DNA of 64,000 nucleotides from Alphaproteobacteria bacterium (GCA_040905865.1 JBBDQU010000060.1:22071-86070), one strand, 5' to 3'; shown: positions 26,177 through 35,820, counted from the first letter of the stretch. Numbers and translations are program-made. The notes: generated by a model from the letters alone, not told the origin.

Positions 26177-26716
26177 ATGGTTCAGTCAGTCGGATTCGAT
26201 CCGCTTCAGGTGAGTTTCAGTTCCGCGGACCAGCGTCGTCCCTCGGAACGGGAGCCCGATTCAACCCGCATAACGCCCGCAACGGAAAATGAAGCTGCTA
26301 CGGCCGACAGACGCCAGCGGGACACGGCGGACACGTCAAGGCCGTTGCCGGAACTGACCCGCATTGCCTTCACCGCGAAATTCGGCCCGGATGCCAATGG
26401 CCAGCCGTTACAACTCATTCGCGGCGAGCAGGTGGCCGCGGCCGAGGAAATCGATTTACAGGCTATCGCGGCCAACCGCGTTCCACAGGAAGAACGCCAA
26501 CCGGTGCTGCTGCAGGCGCAGGAATCCCGGGTGTCGGCGACCGACGCGACACGCCGCCAGCAGGAAGCCGATGCTGACCGGCAACGTGAAACGGAAACGG
26601 CGGTTGGCGCGGAGCGGCAGGAAACGGCGCGGGTGGAACAGCAGCAGGACAACGCTACCGCGCAGTCTGGTGAACGGCGGCCGTCAGCCGGCTCGTTCCT
26701 GGATCTGCGGGTCTGA
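26177..26716 (+). CDS. Glutamine/glutamate-rich hypothetical protein
   Basis: 179 residues, no membrane segment and no known domain. The first 60 residues are rich in Arg, Thr and Pro, a short ordered stretch follows (PLPELTRIAFTAKFGPDANGQPLQLIRGEQVAAAEEIDLQAIAANR), and the rest is Gln/Glu/Arg-rich and probably coiled or disordered. The codon pattern is consistent with a real gene. It sits just before the dehydrogenase gene, separated by 75 bases. Function unknown. Confidence 0.55.
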   Translation: MVQSVGFDPLQVSFSSADQRRPSEREPDSTRITPATENEAATADRRQRDTADTSRPLPELTRIAFTAKFGPDANGQPLQLIRGEQVAAAEEIDLQAIAANRVPQEERQPVLLQAQESRVSATDATRRQQEADADRQRETETAVGAERQETARVEQQQDNATAQSGERRPSAGSFLDLRV

Positions 26717-26791
26717 AATTTGGGCCGAAGGCCCGGTCTTCATATATTCTCGCATATCACCGGAATATTCGATCACGAGGGGGAAAGCGCC

Positions 26792-27739
26792 ATGCGCGTA
26801 GCGATACTTGACGACTACCAGAATGTTGCACTGACGATTGCGGACTGGAGCCCGCTGAAGGGTAAGGCGGACCTCACCGTCTTCAACGACACCATTACGG
26901 GCGAGGACGCAGTCGTCAAACGGCTGACCGGATTCGACGTGATCGTCTGCATGCGCGAACGCACACCAATCACCGCCGGCATCGTCAACCGGCTGGACGA
27001 CCTGAAGATGATCATCACAACGGGCATGCGCAATGCCTCCATCGACGGCAAGGCGGCGCGGGCGCGCGGCATCGACCTCTGCGCCGCGGCCGGTGCGGGC
27101 GCACCCGCGGCGGAACTGGCCTGGGCGCTTGTCATGGGGCTGATGAAGAATATCGCGCGGGACGACAGGTCGATGCGCGATGGCCAGTGGCAGCCCAATC
27201 TGGGCCTGACCATGGCCGGCAAGACGCTGTCCTGTCTGGGGCTTGGCAACCTGGGCGCAAGAGTTGCCAAATACGGTCAGGCCTTCGGCATGGACGTTAT
27301 CGCCTGGAGCCAGAACCTGACCCAGGAACGCTGCGCCGAACTGGGGGTCCGCAAGGTAACCAAGGAGGAAGCGCTGTCGCAGGGCGACGTCGTCTGCATC
27401 AAGCTGGTGCTCAGCGACCGGTCGCGCGACCTGATCGGCGCGCCGGAACTGGCCATGATGAAGCCGACGGCCTTTCTGGTAAACACATCGCGCGGCCCCA
27501 TCGTTAACGAGGCCGCGCTGATCGACGCGCTGCGCAACCGCACGATCGCCGGCGCGGGACTGGACGTCTACGACGTGGAGCCGCTGCCGGCCGACCACCC
27601 GCTTCGCAGCCTGGACAACACGCTGCTGTCGCCGCATACAGGCTATGTCACGCAGGAGAGCCTGTCGGCAATGTACACCAGCGTGGTCAAGGATATCGTC
27701 GCCTTTACCGACGGAAACGCGATCAACGTCATAAACTGA
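26792..27739 (+). CDS. D-isomer-specific 2-hydroxyacid dehydrogenase
   Basis: 315 residues from ATG 26792 behind GAGGGGGAAA. The substrate domain has VCMRERTPITAGIVNRLDDLKMIITTGMRNASIDGKAA, and the Rossmann part has LSCLGLGNLGARVAKYGQAFGMDVIAWS with GxGxxG. The catalytic Arg is in VNTSRGPIVNEAALIDAL, the Glu in AGLDVYDVEPLPADHP and the His in LLSPHTGYVT. It oxidises or reduces D-2-hydroxyacids with NAD. The closest subfamily is the D-2-hydroxyacid dehydrogenase group of glycerate or phosphoglycerate dehydrogenase-like proteins; the substrate is not clear. Confidence 0.93.
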   Translation: MRVAILDDYQNVALTIADWSPLKGKADLTVFNDTITGEDAVVKRLTGFDVIVCMRERTPITAGIVNRLDDLKMIITTGMRNASIDGKAARARGIDLCAAAGAGAPAAELAWALVMGLMKNIARDDRSMRDGQWQPNLGLTMAGKTLSCLGLGNLGARVAKYGQAFGMDVIAWSQNLTQERCAELGVRKVTKEEALSQGDVVCIKLVLSDRSRDLIGAPELAMMKPTAFLVNTSRGPIVNEAALIDALRNRTIAGAGLDVYDVEPLPADHPLRSLDNTLLSPHTGYVTQESLSAMYTSVVKDIVAFTDGNAINVIN

Positions 27740-27801
27740 TCCGAGCCCGCCATGCCGCGCAGCAACCGGTTGCGCGGCTCGGTGGCCCGGGGGGACCGCA
27801 C

Positions 27802-28398
27802 ATGAAAAAGAATATCGATTATTTTATATCGCATGGCTCGCCATGGACCTATCTCGGCAGTGTACGCTTCCATGAAATTGCGAAACAGGCGGGGGCGTCG
27901 ATAAACTACCGTCCGGCGTCCTTTCACAGGATATTTTCGGTTTCCGGCGGCCTTCCCCTTGGCAAGCGCGCGCCGCAACGCCAGCGCTACCGGATGGCGG
28001 AACTGGCGCGGTGGCGCGATTATCTGGGCGCGCCGCTGACCCTGGAGCCAAAATTCTTTCCGGCCGCCGATCAGGCGGGAAGCCAGATGGTTATCGCCGC
28101 GGACCTTCAGGGCCTGGACACAGGCGCCCTGTCCAACGCTATCCTTCGCGCCATCTGGGCGGAGGAACGCAACATCGCCGATGACGATACCCTCGTCGCC
28201 ATCGCCAATGAACAGGGCATGGACGGCGCGGCGCTGCTGGCCGCCAGCAAGACGCCGGAAATTTCGGAAACCTACGACGCCTATACGCAGGAAGCCATCG
28301 ACCGCCATGTGTTTGGCGCGCCAACCTATATTTACAATGGCGAACTGTATTGGGGACAAGACCGGCTAGGATTCCTCGAACGGGCGCTGGCCGGGTAG
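27802..28398 (+). CDS. 2-hydroxychromene-2-carboxylate isomerase / DsbA-like protein
   Basis: 198 residues with ATG after GGGGGACCGCAC. It opens IDYFISHGSPWTYLGSVRFHEIAKQAG, with Ser in the glutathione site as in HCCA isomerases, and continues with LPLGKRAPQRQRYRMAELARW and the closing HVFGAPTYIYNGELYWGQDRLGFLERAL. This is the kappa-GST/DSBA fold. HCCA isomerase acts in naphthalene breakdown, and close relatives in other bacteria act in diverse aromatic pathways. The upstream dehydrogenase ends 62 bases before. Confidence 0.92.
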   Translation: MKKNIDYFISHGSPWTYLGSVRFHEIAKQAGASINYRPASFHRIFSVSGGLPLGKRAPQRQRYRMAELARWRDYLGAPLTLEPKFFPAADQAGSQMVIAADLQGLDTGALSNAILRAIWAEERNIADDDTLVAIANEQGMDGAALLAASKTPEISETYDAYTQEAIDRHVFGAPTYIYNGELYWGQDRLGFLERALAG

Positions 28399-28646
28399 CT
28401 CCTGTTCGGCGACCCAGGTAATGACGCAAATAAGTGATTTAAGGGATGCGGGTGGCTTGCGGATGGCGAGTCAGATACGCCTGCGCCGCGCTTCCCGGTA
28501 AAAAAATATAAAGGCCGCTTGCTGTCACGATGGCCGTACCCGCAAACGTCTGCACGCTTTCCTAATCCGATGCGCCGCTTTAACCTTGCCGGTGACAAAT
28601 ATGGCGGCTGCACGGGGCGTCCGGCGCAGCCTAACGGTAGGCGGCA

Positions 28647-29939
28647 TTGACCCCGAACATTCGAATAGCGCATTTCCTCGCCGGCCGCCTGCCATTCTAT
28701 TACGGCTGGGTGATCGTCGGCTGCGCCATGTGCGGCGCCTATGTGAAGCAGGGCGGCGCGGTTGGCACATTGTCGGTATTCGTGTCTCCGATGACCGAGG
28801 AACTTGGCTGGTCCCGGACGGAAATTTCCGGCGCCGTCTCGCTTGGCGGAATCCTCGCGGCGCTCTCGGCGCCGATGGTCGGCACCCTGGCCGACCGGCG
28901 CGGCTCGGGATTCATCCTCGTTGCGTCTGCCCTGCTGCTGGGTGCGGCAACGCTGTTCCTGTCCCTGACGGAAACGCTGATCTGGTTTTACGCGGCCTTC
29001 TGCATCGCCCGGATGACGTTCGCCGGGCCGTTCGATATCGGCACGACAAGTGTCGTCGCGAAATGGTTCGTGCACTCCCGGGCGCGGGCCATGTCCTACG
29101 TCAATGTCGTTTCCAGCGCCAGCCTGGCCACCATGCCGATCATCGCGCACGCGGCAATGCAGGGCAGCGACTGGCGCGCCGGCTGGATCGCCATCGCGGC
29201 CGTGGTTCTGACCGTCGGCGTGCTGCCCAACCTTGTCCTGATGGTCCGCCAGCCCGAAGATATCGGCATGCTGCCGGATCGTTCGACGGCGCTGCCGGCG
29301 GTGAGTGCCGGCGAAGCCGCCGCCGCACCACCGCCCGCCGCGCCGGAATTCACGCGCAAACAGGCGCTGCGCACACCGGCCCTATGGCTGATCATGGGAT
29401 ATACGGCCATGATATTTCCGGTTCAGGCCGGCATCAGCCTGCATCAGGTGCCGCATCTGATCCAGCGCGGATTGTCGCCGCTTGTGGCGGTCAGCGCCGT
29501 CAGCCTGTTTGCGATCATTTCCGCCGTCGCCAGCCTGGGGTTCGGCTATTTCGACCGGCGGGTCAGCAGCCGCATCGGCCTGTGTGTCGCCGCCGCCTTC
29601 ATGAGCGCCAGCGCCGTGATCCTGATCGGGGTTACCCAGGCATGGCACGCCTATGCCTCGATGCTGCTGTTCGGCGCGGGGATCGGCGGCATCTTGACGC
29701 TGACGCCGGTCATCCTCGCGGACTATTTCGGTCGCAACAATTACGGCGCCATCCGCGGCATCGCCCTGCCGGTCCAGGTGATTTTCCAGGCGGCGGGCCC
29801 GCTGATCGCCGGGGCGCTGTATGACTGGAAGGGCGTCTATACCTATTCGCTGATACTGTTCGCCGGCTGCGCGCTGCTCGCCGCCCTGCTGATCCTGTTT
29901 ACGCGGCCGCCCAACATGCCGGAGCCCCACATCCGGTAA
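28647..29939 (+). CDS. MFS transporter
   Basis: 430 residues from TTG 28647 with GGTAGG just ahead. Twelve membrane helices. FYYGWVIVGCAMCGAYVKQGGAVGTLSVFVSPM resembles the oxalate:formate/monocarboxylate branch of the MFS, and GWSRTEISGAVSLGGILAALSAPMVGTLADRRG is loop 2-3. The second half has IGVTQAW and FGAGIGGILTLTPVILADYFGRNNYGAIRG. It probably carries an organic acid by proton symport. The substrate is unknown; the nearby hydroxyacid dehydrogenase fits a small carboxylate. Confidence 0.9.
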   Translation: MTPNIRIAHFLAGRLPFYYGWVIVGCAMCGAYVKQGGAVGTLSVFVSPMTEELGWSRTEISGAVSLGGILAALSAPMVGTLADRRGSGFILVASALLLGAATLFLSLTETLIWFYAAFCIARMTFAGPFDIGTTSVVAKWFVHSRARAMSYVNVVSSASLATMPIIAHAAMQGSDWRAGWIAIAAVVLTVGVLPNLVLMVRQPEDIGMLPDRSTALPAVSAGEAAAAPPPAAPEFTRKQALRTPALWLIMGYTAMIFPVQAGISLHQVPHLIQRGLSPLVAVSAVSLFAIISAVASLGFGYFDRRVSSRIGLCVAAAFMSASAVILIGVTQAWHAYASMLLFGAGIGGILTLTPVILADYFGRNNYGAIRGIALPVQVIFQAAGPLIAGALYDWKGVYTYSLILFAGCALLAALLILFTRPPNMPEPHIR

Positions 29940-30030
29940 CAAGCTCGCGGTAGAATCCGGCAAAAAGCGTTGCTATAGTCGATTACTCATCAAGTACGAT
30001 TGTGCGGGGGAAATTCCCATTCGCGAACCG

Positions 30031-30540
30031 TTGACATCCGACGAGCAGGAACGATTCCACAACCTGCTCAAACTGGCCAGGGAAAGCCCGTTCGAAGGCG
30101 AGCGCCGCAATGCGCTTGCCGCGGCGGAACGGCTGGCCAGTCGCCGGGGGATGACGCTCGAGGAAGCGGCGATGCGCCAGGCGCAGCCACGGCCCGGCGC
30201 GTCGAATTGGGAACGCGAAGTCCAGGAGCGGGCGCGGGAATTTGCCGCCTTCGTCCATATGACCGATTACCAGATCTACCTGGACAAGCAACGGCGCGAG
30301 GTGGCCCGGCAGGAAGCCGAGGCGCGCGGCCTGGACGGCGCGGAAAAACGCGCCGCGGCACGGGCGCAGGCGCGATCGCCCCGCCAGACACGGCGCAGCA
30401 CCGTGTGCATGGCGCCGGAGAAACACGCCTGGGCGCTGGTCCGCGAAACGCAGCTGTCCTATCGGGAAATCGCCCGAATCACCGGCCTGGGCCAGCATGA
30501 AATCCTGCACATGAAGATACAATTGCTGCGGGCCGCCTGA
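30031..30540 (+). CDS. DUF2786-like protein with C-terminal helix-turn-helix
   Basis: 169 residues from TTG 30031, or up to four codons more if an ATT at 30019 is used, because the only good ribosome site (GGGGGAAA, 30006-30013) lies five bases before that ATT. The N-terminus FHNLLKLARESPFEGERRNALAAAERLASRRGMTLEEAA resembles the DUF2786 helical pair. The end, YREIARITGLGQHEILHMK, looks like a helix-turn-helix. The protein is charged and soluble and probably binds DNA. It is convergent with the iron permease gene, so it is not part of that operon. Confidence 0.7.
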   Translation: MTSDEQERFHNLLKLARESPFEGERRNALAAAERLASRRGMTLEEAAMRQAQPRPGASNWEREVQERAREFAAFVHMTDYQIYLDKQRREVARQEAEARGLDGAEKRAAARAQARSPRQTRRSTVCMAPEKHAWALVRETQLSYREIARITGLGQHEILHMKIQLLRAA

Positions 30541-30565
30541 TTGCAGCCGCGGATGCGGCGCGCCG

Positions 30566-32236
30566 TTATCTTTTCTGCCCCACCCGGCGCAGGGCCGCAT
30601 TCATCAGGATCACGGGACCGACACCGGACAGCACGACGAACAGCGCCGGCAGGGCGGCCTGTTCCAGCAGTTCATCCTTGGCGAACTGATACACATAGGT
30701 CGCCAGGGTCTCGAAATTGAAGGGCCGCAACAGCAGGGTCATCGGCAGTTCCTTCATCACGTCGACAAAGACCAGCAATCCACCGGCCAGGAAGGAACTG
30801 CGCACCAGCGGCAGCACGACCTCCCGCAGGCTTTGCGGAAAATTCCGGCCCAGGACACGGCTGGCGTTCAGCATGTTGGGGGGCAGCCTGCCGACACCCG
30901 AGGTTACCGCGCCATAGCCGACCGCCAGGAAGCGGACGGTACAGGCCAGCAGGACGAGACCGATTGTCCCGGTCAGGAAGCCGCCGGTCGCATCCCCTAA
31001 CACCCAGTCGCGCAGCGTGTCGAGCCCGCTGTCCAGCGCGCCGGAAAACGCCACGACGCCGATGGCCAGAATGGTGCCCGGAAAGGCGTAACCGGTCGAA
31101 CTGACCGCCGTCATGACTTTCAGAAACGGGCTGGCGCGAAAGGTCGAAACGAAAACCATGAAACCGGCCAGCGCCATGACGATAACCGCCACCATCAACG
31201 AGATTCCGATGGAATTGAAGGCAACGGTGGTGACCGCCGCCAGATCCGTGTCCGTATAACCCCGCAATACGAAATGAATGAGCACCGATACTGGCACCAG
31301 GAAGCCGATCACCACCGGTGTCAGACAGATGAACAAACACGCGGCGGCGCGCGGCGGCGGCGCCCGTTCAGGCGCGAACCCGACCGCGCGGCGGCTGGTA
31401 TCCGTGTAGCGGCGGCGCGAACGTGCGAAATACTCCAGCGCCAGCAGGGCGATCACGAACACGAATGACATGGCGGCGATCTGCGCCGCCGCCGGCAGGT
31501 TGTTCATGCCCAGCCAGACGTTGAAGATGCCCAGCGTCAGCGTCTGCACCGCGAAATAATCGACCGTGCCGAAATCGGAGATGGTTTCCATCAGCACCAG
31601 GGCCAGCCCGGCGACAATAGCCGGCCGCGCCATCGGCAGCCCGACCTGGCGGAACAGACCCTGATCGTGGATCTGGGCGATCTCGAACAGCGAATAGGGC
31701 GTCAGCTTGAACGCCGTACGCGCCATCATGTAGACATAGGGATACAGCACCGACCCCATGACCAGGATCGCCCCGCCCATCGACCGTATCTCGGGAAACC
31801 AGTAATCCCGCGCGGAGTGCCAGCCGAACAGCGCGCGCAGCATGCCCTGCACCGGCCCGGCATATTCCAGGAAGTCCGTATAGGTATAGGCGATGATATA
31901 GGCGGGGACGGCCGCGGGCAGCAGCAGCAGCCATTCCAGCGACTGCCGCCCGAAAAATTCGTAGCGCGTGACGACCCAGGCGGAGCTGACCCCGAACAGG
32001 AGACTGAGCGCCCCGACGCCAGCCATCAGGACCAGCGTATTCGCGATATAGCCTGGAAGGACGGTTTCGGACAGATGCCGCCACAATCCTTCGCTGTCGC
32101 CCGTGGCGGCATAGAAGACCGCCAGGATCGGGCCCAGCAGGAACGCCGCGCAAAGCAGCGTCAGAACCGACCAGCGGTTGGGCATGCCAAAGGACCGCCC
32201 CCTCGCCCGCTGCGTCGGGGCGTCGGTGGTTACCAT
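30566..32236 (-). CDS. Ferric-iron ABC transporter permease (FbpB/AfuB type)
   Basis: 556 residues with two fused permease halves, twelve membrane helices in all. Each half has the loop that binds the ATPase: ARPAIVAGLALVLMETISDFGTVD in the first and FPQSLREVVLPLVRSSFLAGGLLVFVDVMKELPMTLLLRPF in the second (EAA-type motif). The double-length form is typical of iron(III) and thiamine permeases. Its start overlaps the end of the upstream iron-binding-protein frame by seven bases, so the two are translated together. No ATPase gene lies in the operon or nearby. Confidence 0.93.
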   Translation of the reverse strand: MVTTDAPTQRARGRSFGMPNRWSVLTLLCAAFLLGPILAVFYAATGDSEGLWRHLSETVLPGYIANTLVLMAGVGALSLLFGVSSAWVVTRYEFFGRQSLEWLLLLPAAVPAYIIAYTYTDFLEYAGPVQGMLRALFGWHSARDYWFPEIRSMGGAILVMGSVLYPYVYMMARTAFKLTPYSLFEIAQIHDQGLFRQVGLPMARPAIVAGLALVLMETISDFGTVDYFAVQTLTLGIFNVWLGMNNLPAAAQIAAMSFVFVIALLALEYFARSRRRYTDTSRRAVGFAPERAPPPRAAACLFICLTPVVIGFLVPVSVLIHFVLRGYTDTDLAAVTTVAFNSIGISLMVAVIVMALAGFMVFVSTFRASPFLKVMTAVSSTGYAFPGTILAIGVVAFSGALDSGLDTLRDWVLGDATGGFLTGTIGLVLLACTVRFLAVGYGAVTSGVGRLPPNMLNASRVLGRNFPQSLREVVLPLVRSSFLAGGLLVFVDVMKELPMTLLLRPFNFETLATYVYQFAKDELLEQAALPALFVVLSGVGPVILMNAALRRVGQKR

Positions 32237-34278
32237 CCAACCCTGTCGATAATTTTCTGCGCCGCCGGCGCCAGTTGCGCGATCCTGCCAATCGGCAACT
32301 GGTCTTCACTGAAATCCCCCAAAGCCTTCAGTTCCGGCGCGGCAGGCACTTCCGGATTGACCGGGTATTCGAAATTGATCTCGCCATACAGCCGCTGGGC
32401 TTCCATGCCGCTGAGGAACTCAAGGAAACCGACAGCAAGCTGTTTTCGCTGTGAATATTTGGCGACGCCGCCGCCCGATATATTGATGTGGTTGCCACGG
32501 TCATCCTGATTGGTGAAAACGATGTTCACCGCGTCCGCCCATGCGCGTTTTTCCGGGTCCTCGTCAACCATCAGTTTGCCGAAATAGTAGTTGTTAATGA
32601 TGGCGATATCGCACACGCCCTCGAATACCGCCTTGACCTGGGCCCGGTCATCACCCTGCGGCCGGCGGGCCAGATTGGCGACGAAACCGCGCGCCCATTC
32701 CTCAGCCTTTGCCTCGCCATGCGCTGCGATCAGCGACGCCATCAGCGCGCGATTATAGACATGGCTGCCCGGACGCGAACAGATGCGGTCCTTCCATTTC
32801 GGATCGGCGAGATCCTCGATCCGCGCGATTTCGGACGGATCAACCCGGCCCTTCGCCACGGCCACGACACGCGCCCGTTTCGACAATGCAAACCAGCGCC
32901 CCTTCGGATCGCGCAGATGCTCCGGAATATTCTTTTCCAGCAGCGCCGATTCCACCGGCGCCAGCAGGTCCTTGTCCGCATAGACCATCAGCCGCCCGAT
33001 ATCGACGGTCAGCACCACATCGGCCGGACTGTTTTCCCGTTCGGCCTGCAGACGCTGCGCGAGCCCACGCGAGGCATAGACGATATTCACCTTTACCCCG
33101 GTTTTTGCGGTGTAGGCATCGATAAACGGGTTGATCAGGAAAGGCTGCCGGTGCGAATAGATGTTCAGTTCTTCCGCCGCGCGTGTTCCGGCGGGATAGA
33201 ATACAGCAGACAAGGCAAGGAGGAGCGCGAAGAGACGCGCCCTGGAACGAATTGCCGGGCCGACACGGCCCGTTGCCAAAACTAAGGCGTTCATCATTTT
33301 TCTTGTTCCCGTGTGACAGGTGTCGTGGATGACCCGCGCAGCCTCCTGCAGGGGTTGCCCGTACAGGCTTTTAATGCCATGCGCGGTTTCACTCAATTCC
33401 GTCCCCAGGCCGAAGCGCAGGACGGTGTTTTTTTCCGATAGATGCAGGCTGCCGCCGACCCAGTCCCAGACCGCCAGCGCCATGCCGAAATTGCGGTCAT
33501 GGTGGCGCGGATCGGATGAATGGTGCAGCTGGTGCTGCGCCGGTGAAATCAGCAGGCGCTCCAGCACCCGGCCATAGCCGATCGATATATGCGAATGGCG
33601 GAGGTTCGCCCCCGTCACGTTGAATACGAACACGAACAGGTTCGCGCCCAGCACCGTGACCAGATCGACCCGGTCCCCGAAGTAGTATACGAACACCGCG
33701 ATGACGACCGCCTGCACAAAAATCCCGCGCAACGTAAACAGCAGCCCCTCCACCGGGTGGGTCCGGTATACCGTCAGCGGCGTCATCGTTTCGGCCGAAT
33801 GATGCACCTTGTGAAAGGCCCATAACACGGGCCAGCGGTGCAGCGCGCGGTGCACCAGGTATTTCGTGGCGTCGTCGAGGATAAAATGCGCGACCGTGAA
33901 TAGCAGCGCCACGCCCCATCCCGGCAACGCCGCCCATAGCATCGGGCGGCCGCCTGCCATGCCATGCAGGGTTTCGAACAGCACCGCCGCCAGGGCGACC
34001 TGCGTGACGAGGAACGGCACCAGGGCCATCATCACCGCCTGGTTCGCCAGGAACAGCCGATAGTCGCCCCTGGCTGACGCCGACCACCAGATTTTCCGGT
34101 CGAAGACCCGGCGCCAGCCTTCGCCCAGCCCCGCGCGCAGGCCGGTCCCGGCCGAAAACGCGATGACCGCACAGGCGATTGCCAGTGCGGCCAGCAGATA
34201 TCCGATAAATACCCGTTTCTGCGGATTGACGAACGCATCGCCGAGTTCCGCCAGATAATCAAGGACCGCCGTTTCCAT
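32230..34278 (-). CDS. Sterol desaturase-like enzyme joined to a ferric-iron binding protein
   Basis: One open frame of 682 codons. Residues 1-320 are a fatty-acid-hydroxylase/sterol-desaturase family membrane protein with the His motifs LVHRALH (143-147), HKVHH (156-160) and HQLHHS (249-253), four membrane helices and the di-iron arrangement. From 328 begins MMNALVLATG with a second signal-like helix (LFALLLALSAVFYPAGTRA), then an Fbp/Fut binding protein: LNIYSHRQPF, ADVVLTVDIGRLM, and the iron tyrosines in IINNYYFGKLM. The internal ATG codons (33294-33297) follow GGGAACAAGAAAA, so the second part may also be made separately. Two genes that lost the stop between them, a true fusion, or a mixture are possible. 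Confidence 0.88.
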   Translation of the reverse strand: METAVLDYLAELGDAFVNPQKRVFIGYLLAALAIACAVIAFSAGTGLRAGLGEGWRRVFDRKIWWSASARGDYRLFLANQAVMMALVPFLVTQVALAAVLFETLHGMAGGRPMLWAALPGWGVALLFTVAHFILDDATKYLVHRALHRWPVLWAFHKVHHSAETMTPLTVYRTHPVEGLLFTLRGIFVQAVVIAVFVYYFGDRVDLVTVLGANLFVFVFNVTGANLRHSHISIGYGRVLERLLISPAQHQLHHSSDPRHHDRNFGMALAVWDWVGGSLHLSEKNTVLRFGLGTELSETAHGIKSLYGQPLQEAARVIHDTCHTGTRKMMNALVLATGRVGPAIRSRARLFALLLALSAVFYPAGTRAAEELNIYSHRQPFLINPFIDAYTAKTGVKVNIVYASRGLAQRLQAERENSPADVVLTVDIGRLMVYADKDLLAPVESALLEKNIPEHLRDPKGRWFALSKRARVVAVAKGRVDPSEIARIEDLADPKWKDRICSRPGSHVYNRALMASLIAAHGEAKAEEWARGFVANLARRPQGDDRAQVKAVFEGVCDIAIINNYYFGKLMVDEDPEKRAWADAVNIVFTNQDDRGNHINISGGGVAKYSQRKQLAVGFLEFLSGMEAQRLYGEINFEYPVNPEVPAAPELKALGDFSEDQLPIGRIAQLAPAAQKIIDRVGW

Positions 34279-34337
34279 GTTCTCCCCTGCTCGATGCGGC
34301 CGGCTCCCGGCGGGGAACCGGCCGTACCGGAAAACAG

Positions 34338-35786
34338 TCAGTCGTTTTCGGCGCTTTTGCCCGATCCCAGCTTCTTCGCCAGGCCGGCCATGCCCGCCAT
34401 TACATCGTTGTTGCGCGCACGCACGCCGAATTCATCCACCATCAGCTTCTGAACCTTGAGCATGTGCAGTTTGTATTCGTCCAGCGATACCGCCTCGCCC
34501 TTGACGTAATTACCGTTGCTGTCGACGTCGATGACCTGGCTCAGATTCGGCATGACCGGACCGAACCCGATCAGCCGATTCAACACGACCGACGTCTCGC
34601 CGAGATTCTTGCGGCCGGCCTGAAGACTGAGCGAGAATCCCTTCAGTTCGCCCCAGTGATTGACGTAGTCCCTCAGCACCGTGGCGGTGTCGCCTTTTGC
34701 TTCGAGGATCGTCTGCAGCTTGTCGACGTCCTTGTAGACCGAACCCGCATACTTGAACGCGGCTTCCGCCAGAACCTTTTCCCAGTTGCTTTCGATCGTC
34801 GCTGCGTATTCGCGCAACTTGCTGCGCTGCGCATCCGTCAGCTTCTCGCCATTTGCCGCGACCAGCAGCTTGCGGCCGTCCAGGAAGGCCCGCGTAATCG
34901 TGTGCAGATACGTGGTGCCGTTACCCGTGTCATAGACCGAGGCATCGAACCCGGCGGCGTAATACGCCGGCCCGAACGCCATTTCCCGGTACAGGTCTAC
35001 CTTGCCGTCCTTGTTGTAATCGGCCTTGGCGAGGGTCGCTTCCGGGTTTTTGCCGCCCAGCTTGTTGATATCGTAGATATCGCCGGCAGTCAGCTTGAGC
35101 GTATGCGCCGGCGTGCCGAAATAGCCGAAAGCCTCGTCCCAGGAATGCTCCTTGCCGGTATAGGCCGCGCCCTTGCCATAGGGTTCGTTGTTCGGCTTCT
35201 TGTCCGCCGACAGGTTTTCATCCAGATAGCCGTCAACCACCTGATTGTAGAACACCGCACCCATAACGAACTTGGAAATCAGCTGGGCGTAGCTGTAACC
35301 GTTGGCCATGTCGAAGCCCTTGTCGGCCGCCGCGGCCTTGTCGATCCAGAAGGCGACGACTTCCGGACCGGTCATGTTGTTCGGCCACCCGGCGATCGCG
35401 CCCTTATAGGTCTTGCTCGCCAGTTCGCGGCCCTTGCTGATGTCATCGACCATGGCCTGCTCGATGACGAATGGTCCGTTCGAGACCGGCGCCAGGATGG
35501 CGCGACCCGGTTCCGTACCCTCGAAATAGGCCAGCATCTTCGCCTTGAGCGCCGGGTCGGCGCTGCCATTGCCGCTGCCGGCCAGCTTCTTGAGCGAGTC
35601 GTGCAGAACATGGCGGGCGATCTGTCCCTTGTAGGAAACGGAATCTTTTGCCGAACCGGAATATCCCTTTAACGTTACGGGGAACCCGGCATACACGTCT
35701 TCATCGGCATGCGCCGGCGCTGAAAAGGCAAGCAGCCACGCAAAACCACAAAGACCTGTCGATATGTAACTCAATTTATTGATCAT
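34338..35786 (-). CDS. DUF4856 periplasmic protein (imelysin-like context)
   Basis: 482 residues from ATG 35786 behind GTGGGAAG. A signal peptide (GLCGFAWLLAFSAPAHA) is followed by the DUF4856 fold: VSYKGQIARHVLHDSLKKLAG, WIDKAAAADKGFD, SWDEAFGYFGTPAHTLKL, and ADYNKDGKVDLYREMAFG, an EF-hand-like loop. The C-terminus has LNRLIGFGPV and a Lys/Arg-rich end. Proteins of this family lie next to iron uptake genes and share the helical plan of imelysins. It is the first gene of the leftward iron-type cassette, with the 39-bp operator 35 bases before it. Confidence 0.88.
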   Translation of the reverse strand: MINKLSYISTGLCGFAWLLAFSAPAHADEDVYAGFPVTLKGYSGSAKDSVSYKGQIARHVLHDSLKKLAGSGNGSADPALKAKMLAYFEGTEPGRAILAPVSNGPFVIEQAMVDDISKGRELASKTYKGAIAGWPNNMTGPEVVAFWIDKAAAADKGFDMANGYSYAQLISKFVMGAVFYNQVVDGYLDENLSADKKPNNEPYGKGAAYTGKEHSWDEAFGYFGTPAHTLKLTAGDIYDINKLGGKNPEATLAKADYNKDGKVDLYREMAFGPAYYAAGFDASVYDTGNGTTYLHTITRAFLDGRKLLVAANGEKLTDAQRSKLREYAATIESNWEKVLAEAAFKYAGSVYKDVDKLQTILEAKGDTATVLRDYVNHWGELKGFSLSLQAGRKNLGETSVVLNRLIGFGPVMPNLSQVIDVDSNGNYVKGEAVSLDEYKLHMLKVQKLMVDEFGVRARNNDVMAGMAGLAKKLGSGKSAEND

Positions 35787-35820
35787 TCTTCCCACTCGGT
35801 TGCATGTGGATCGGACAAAA

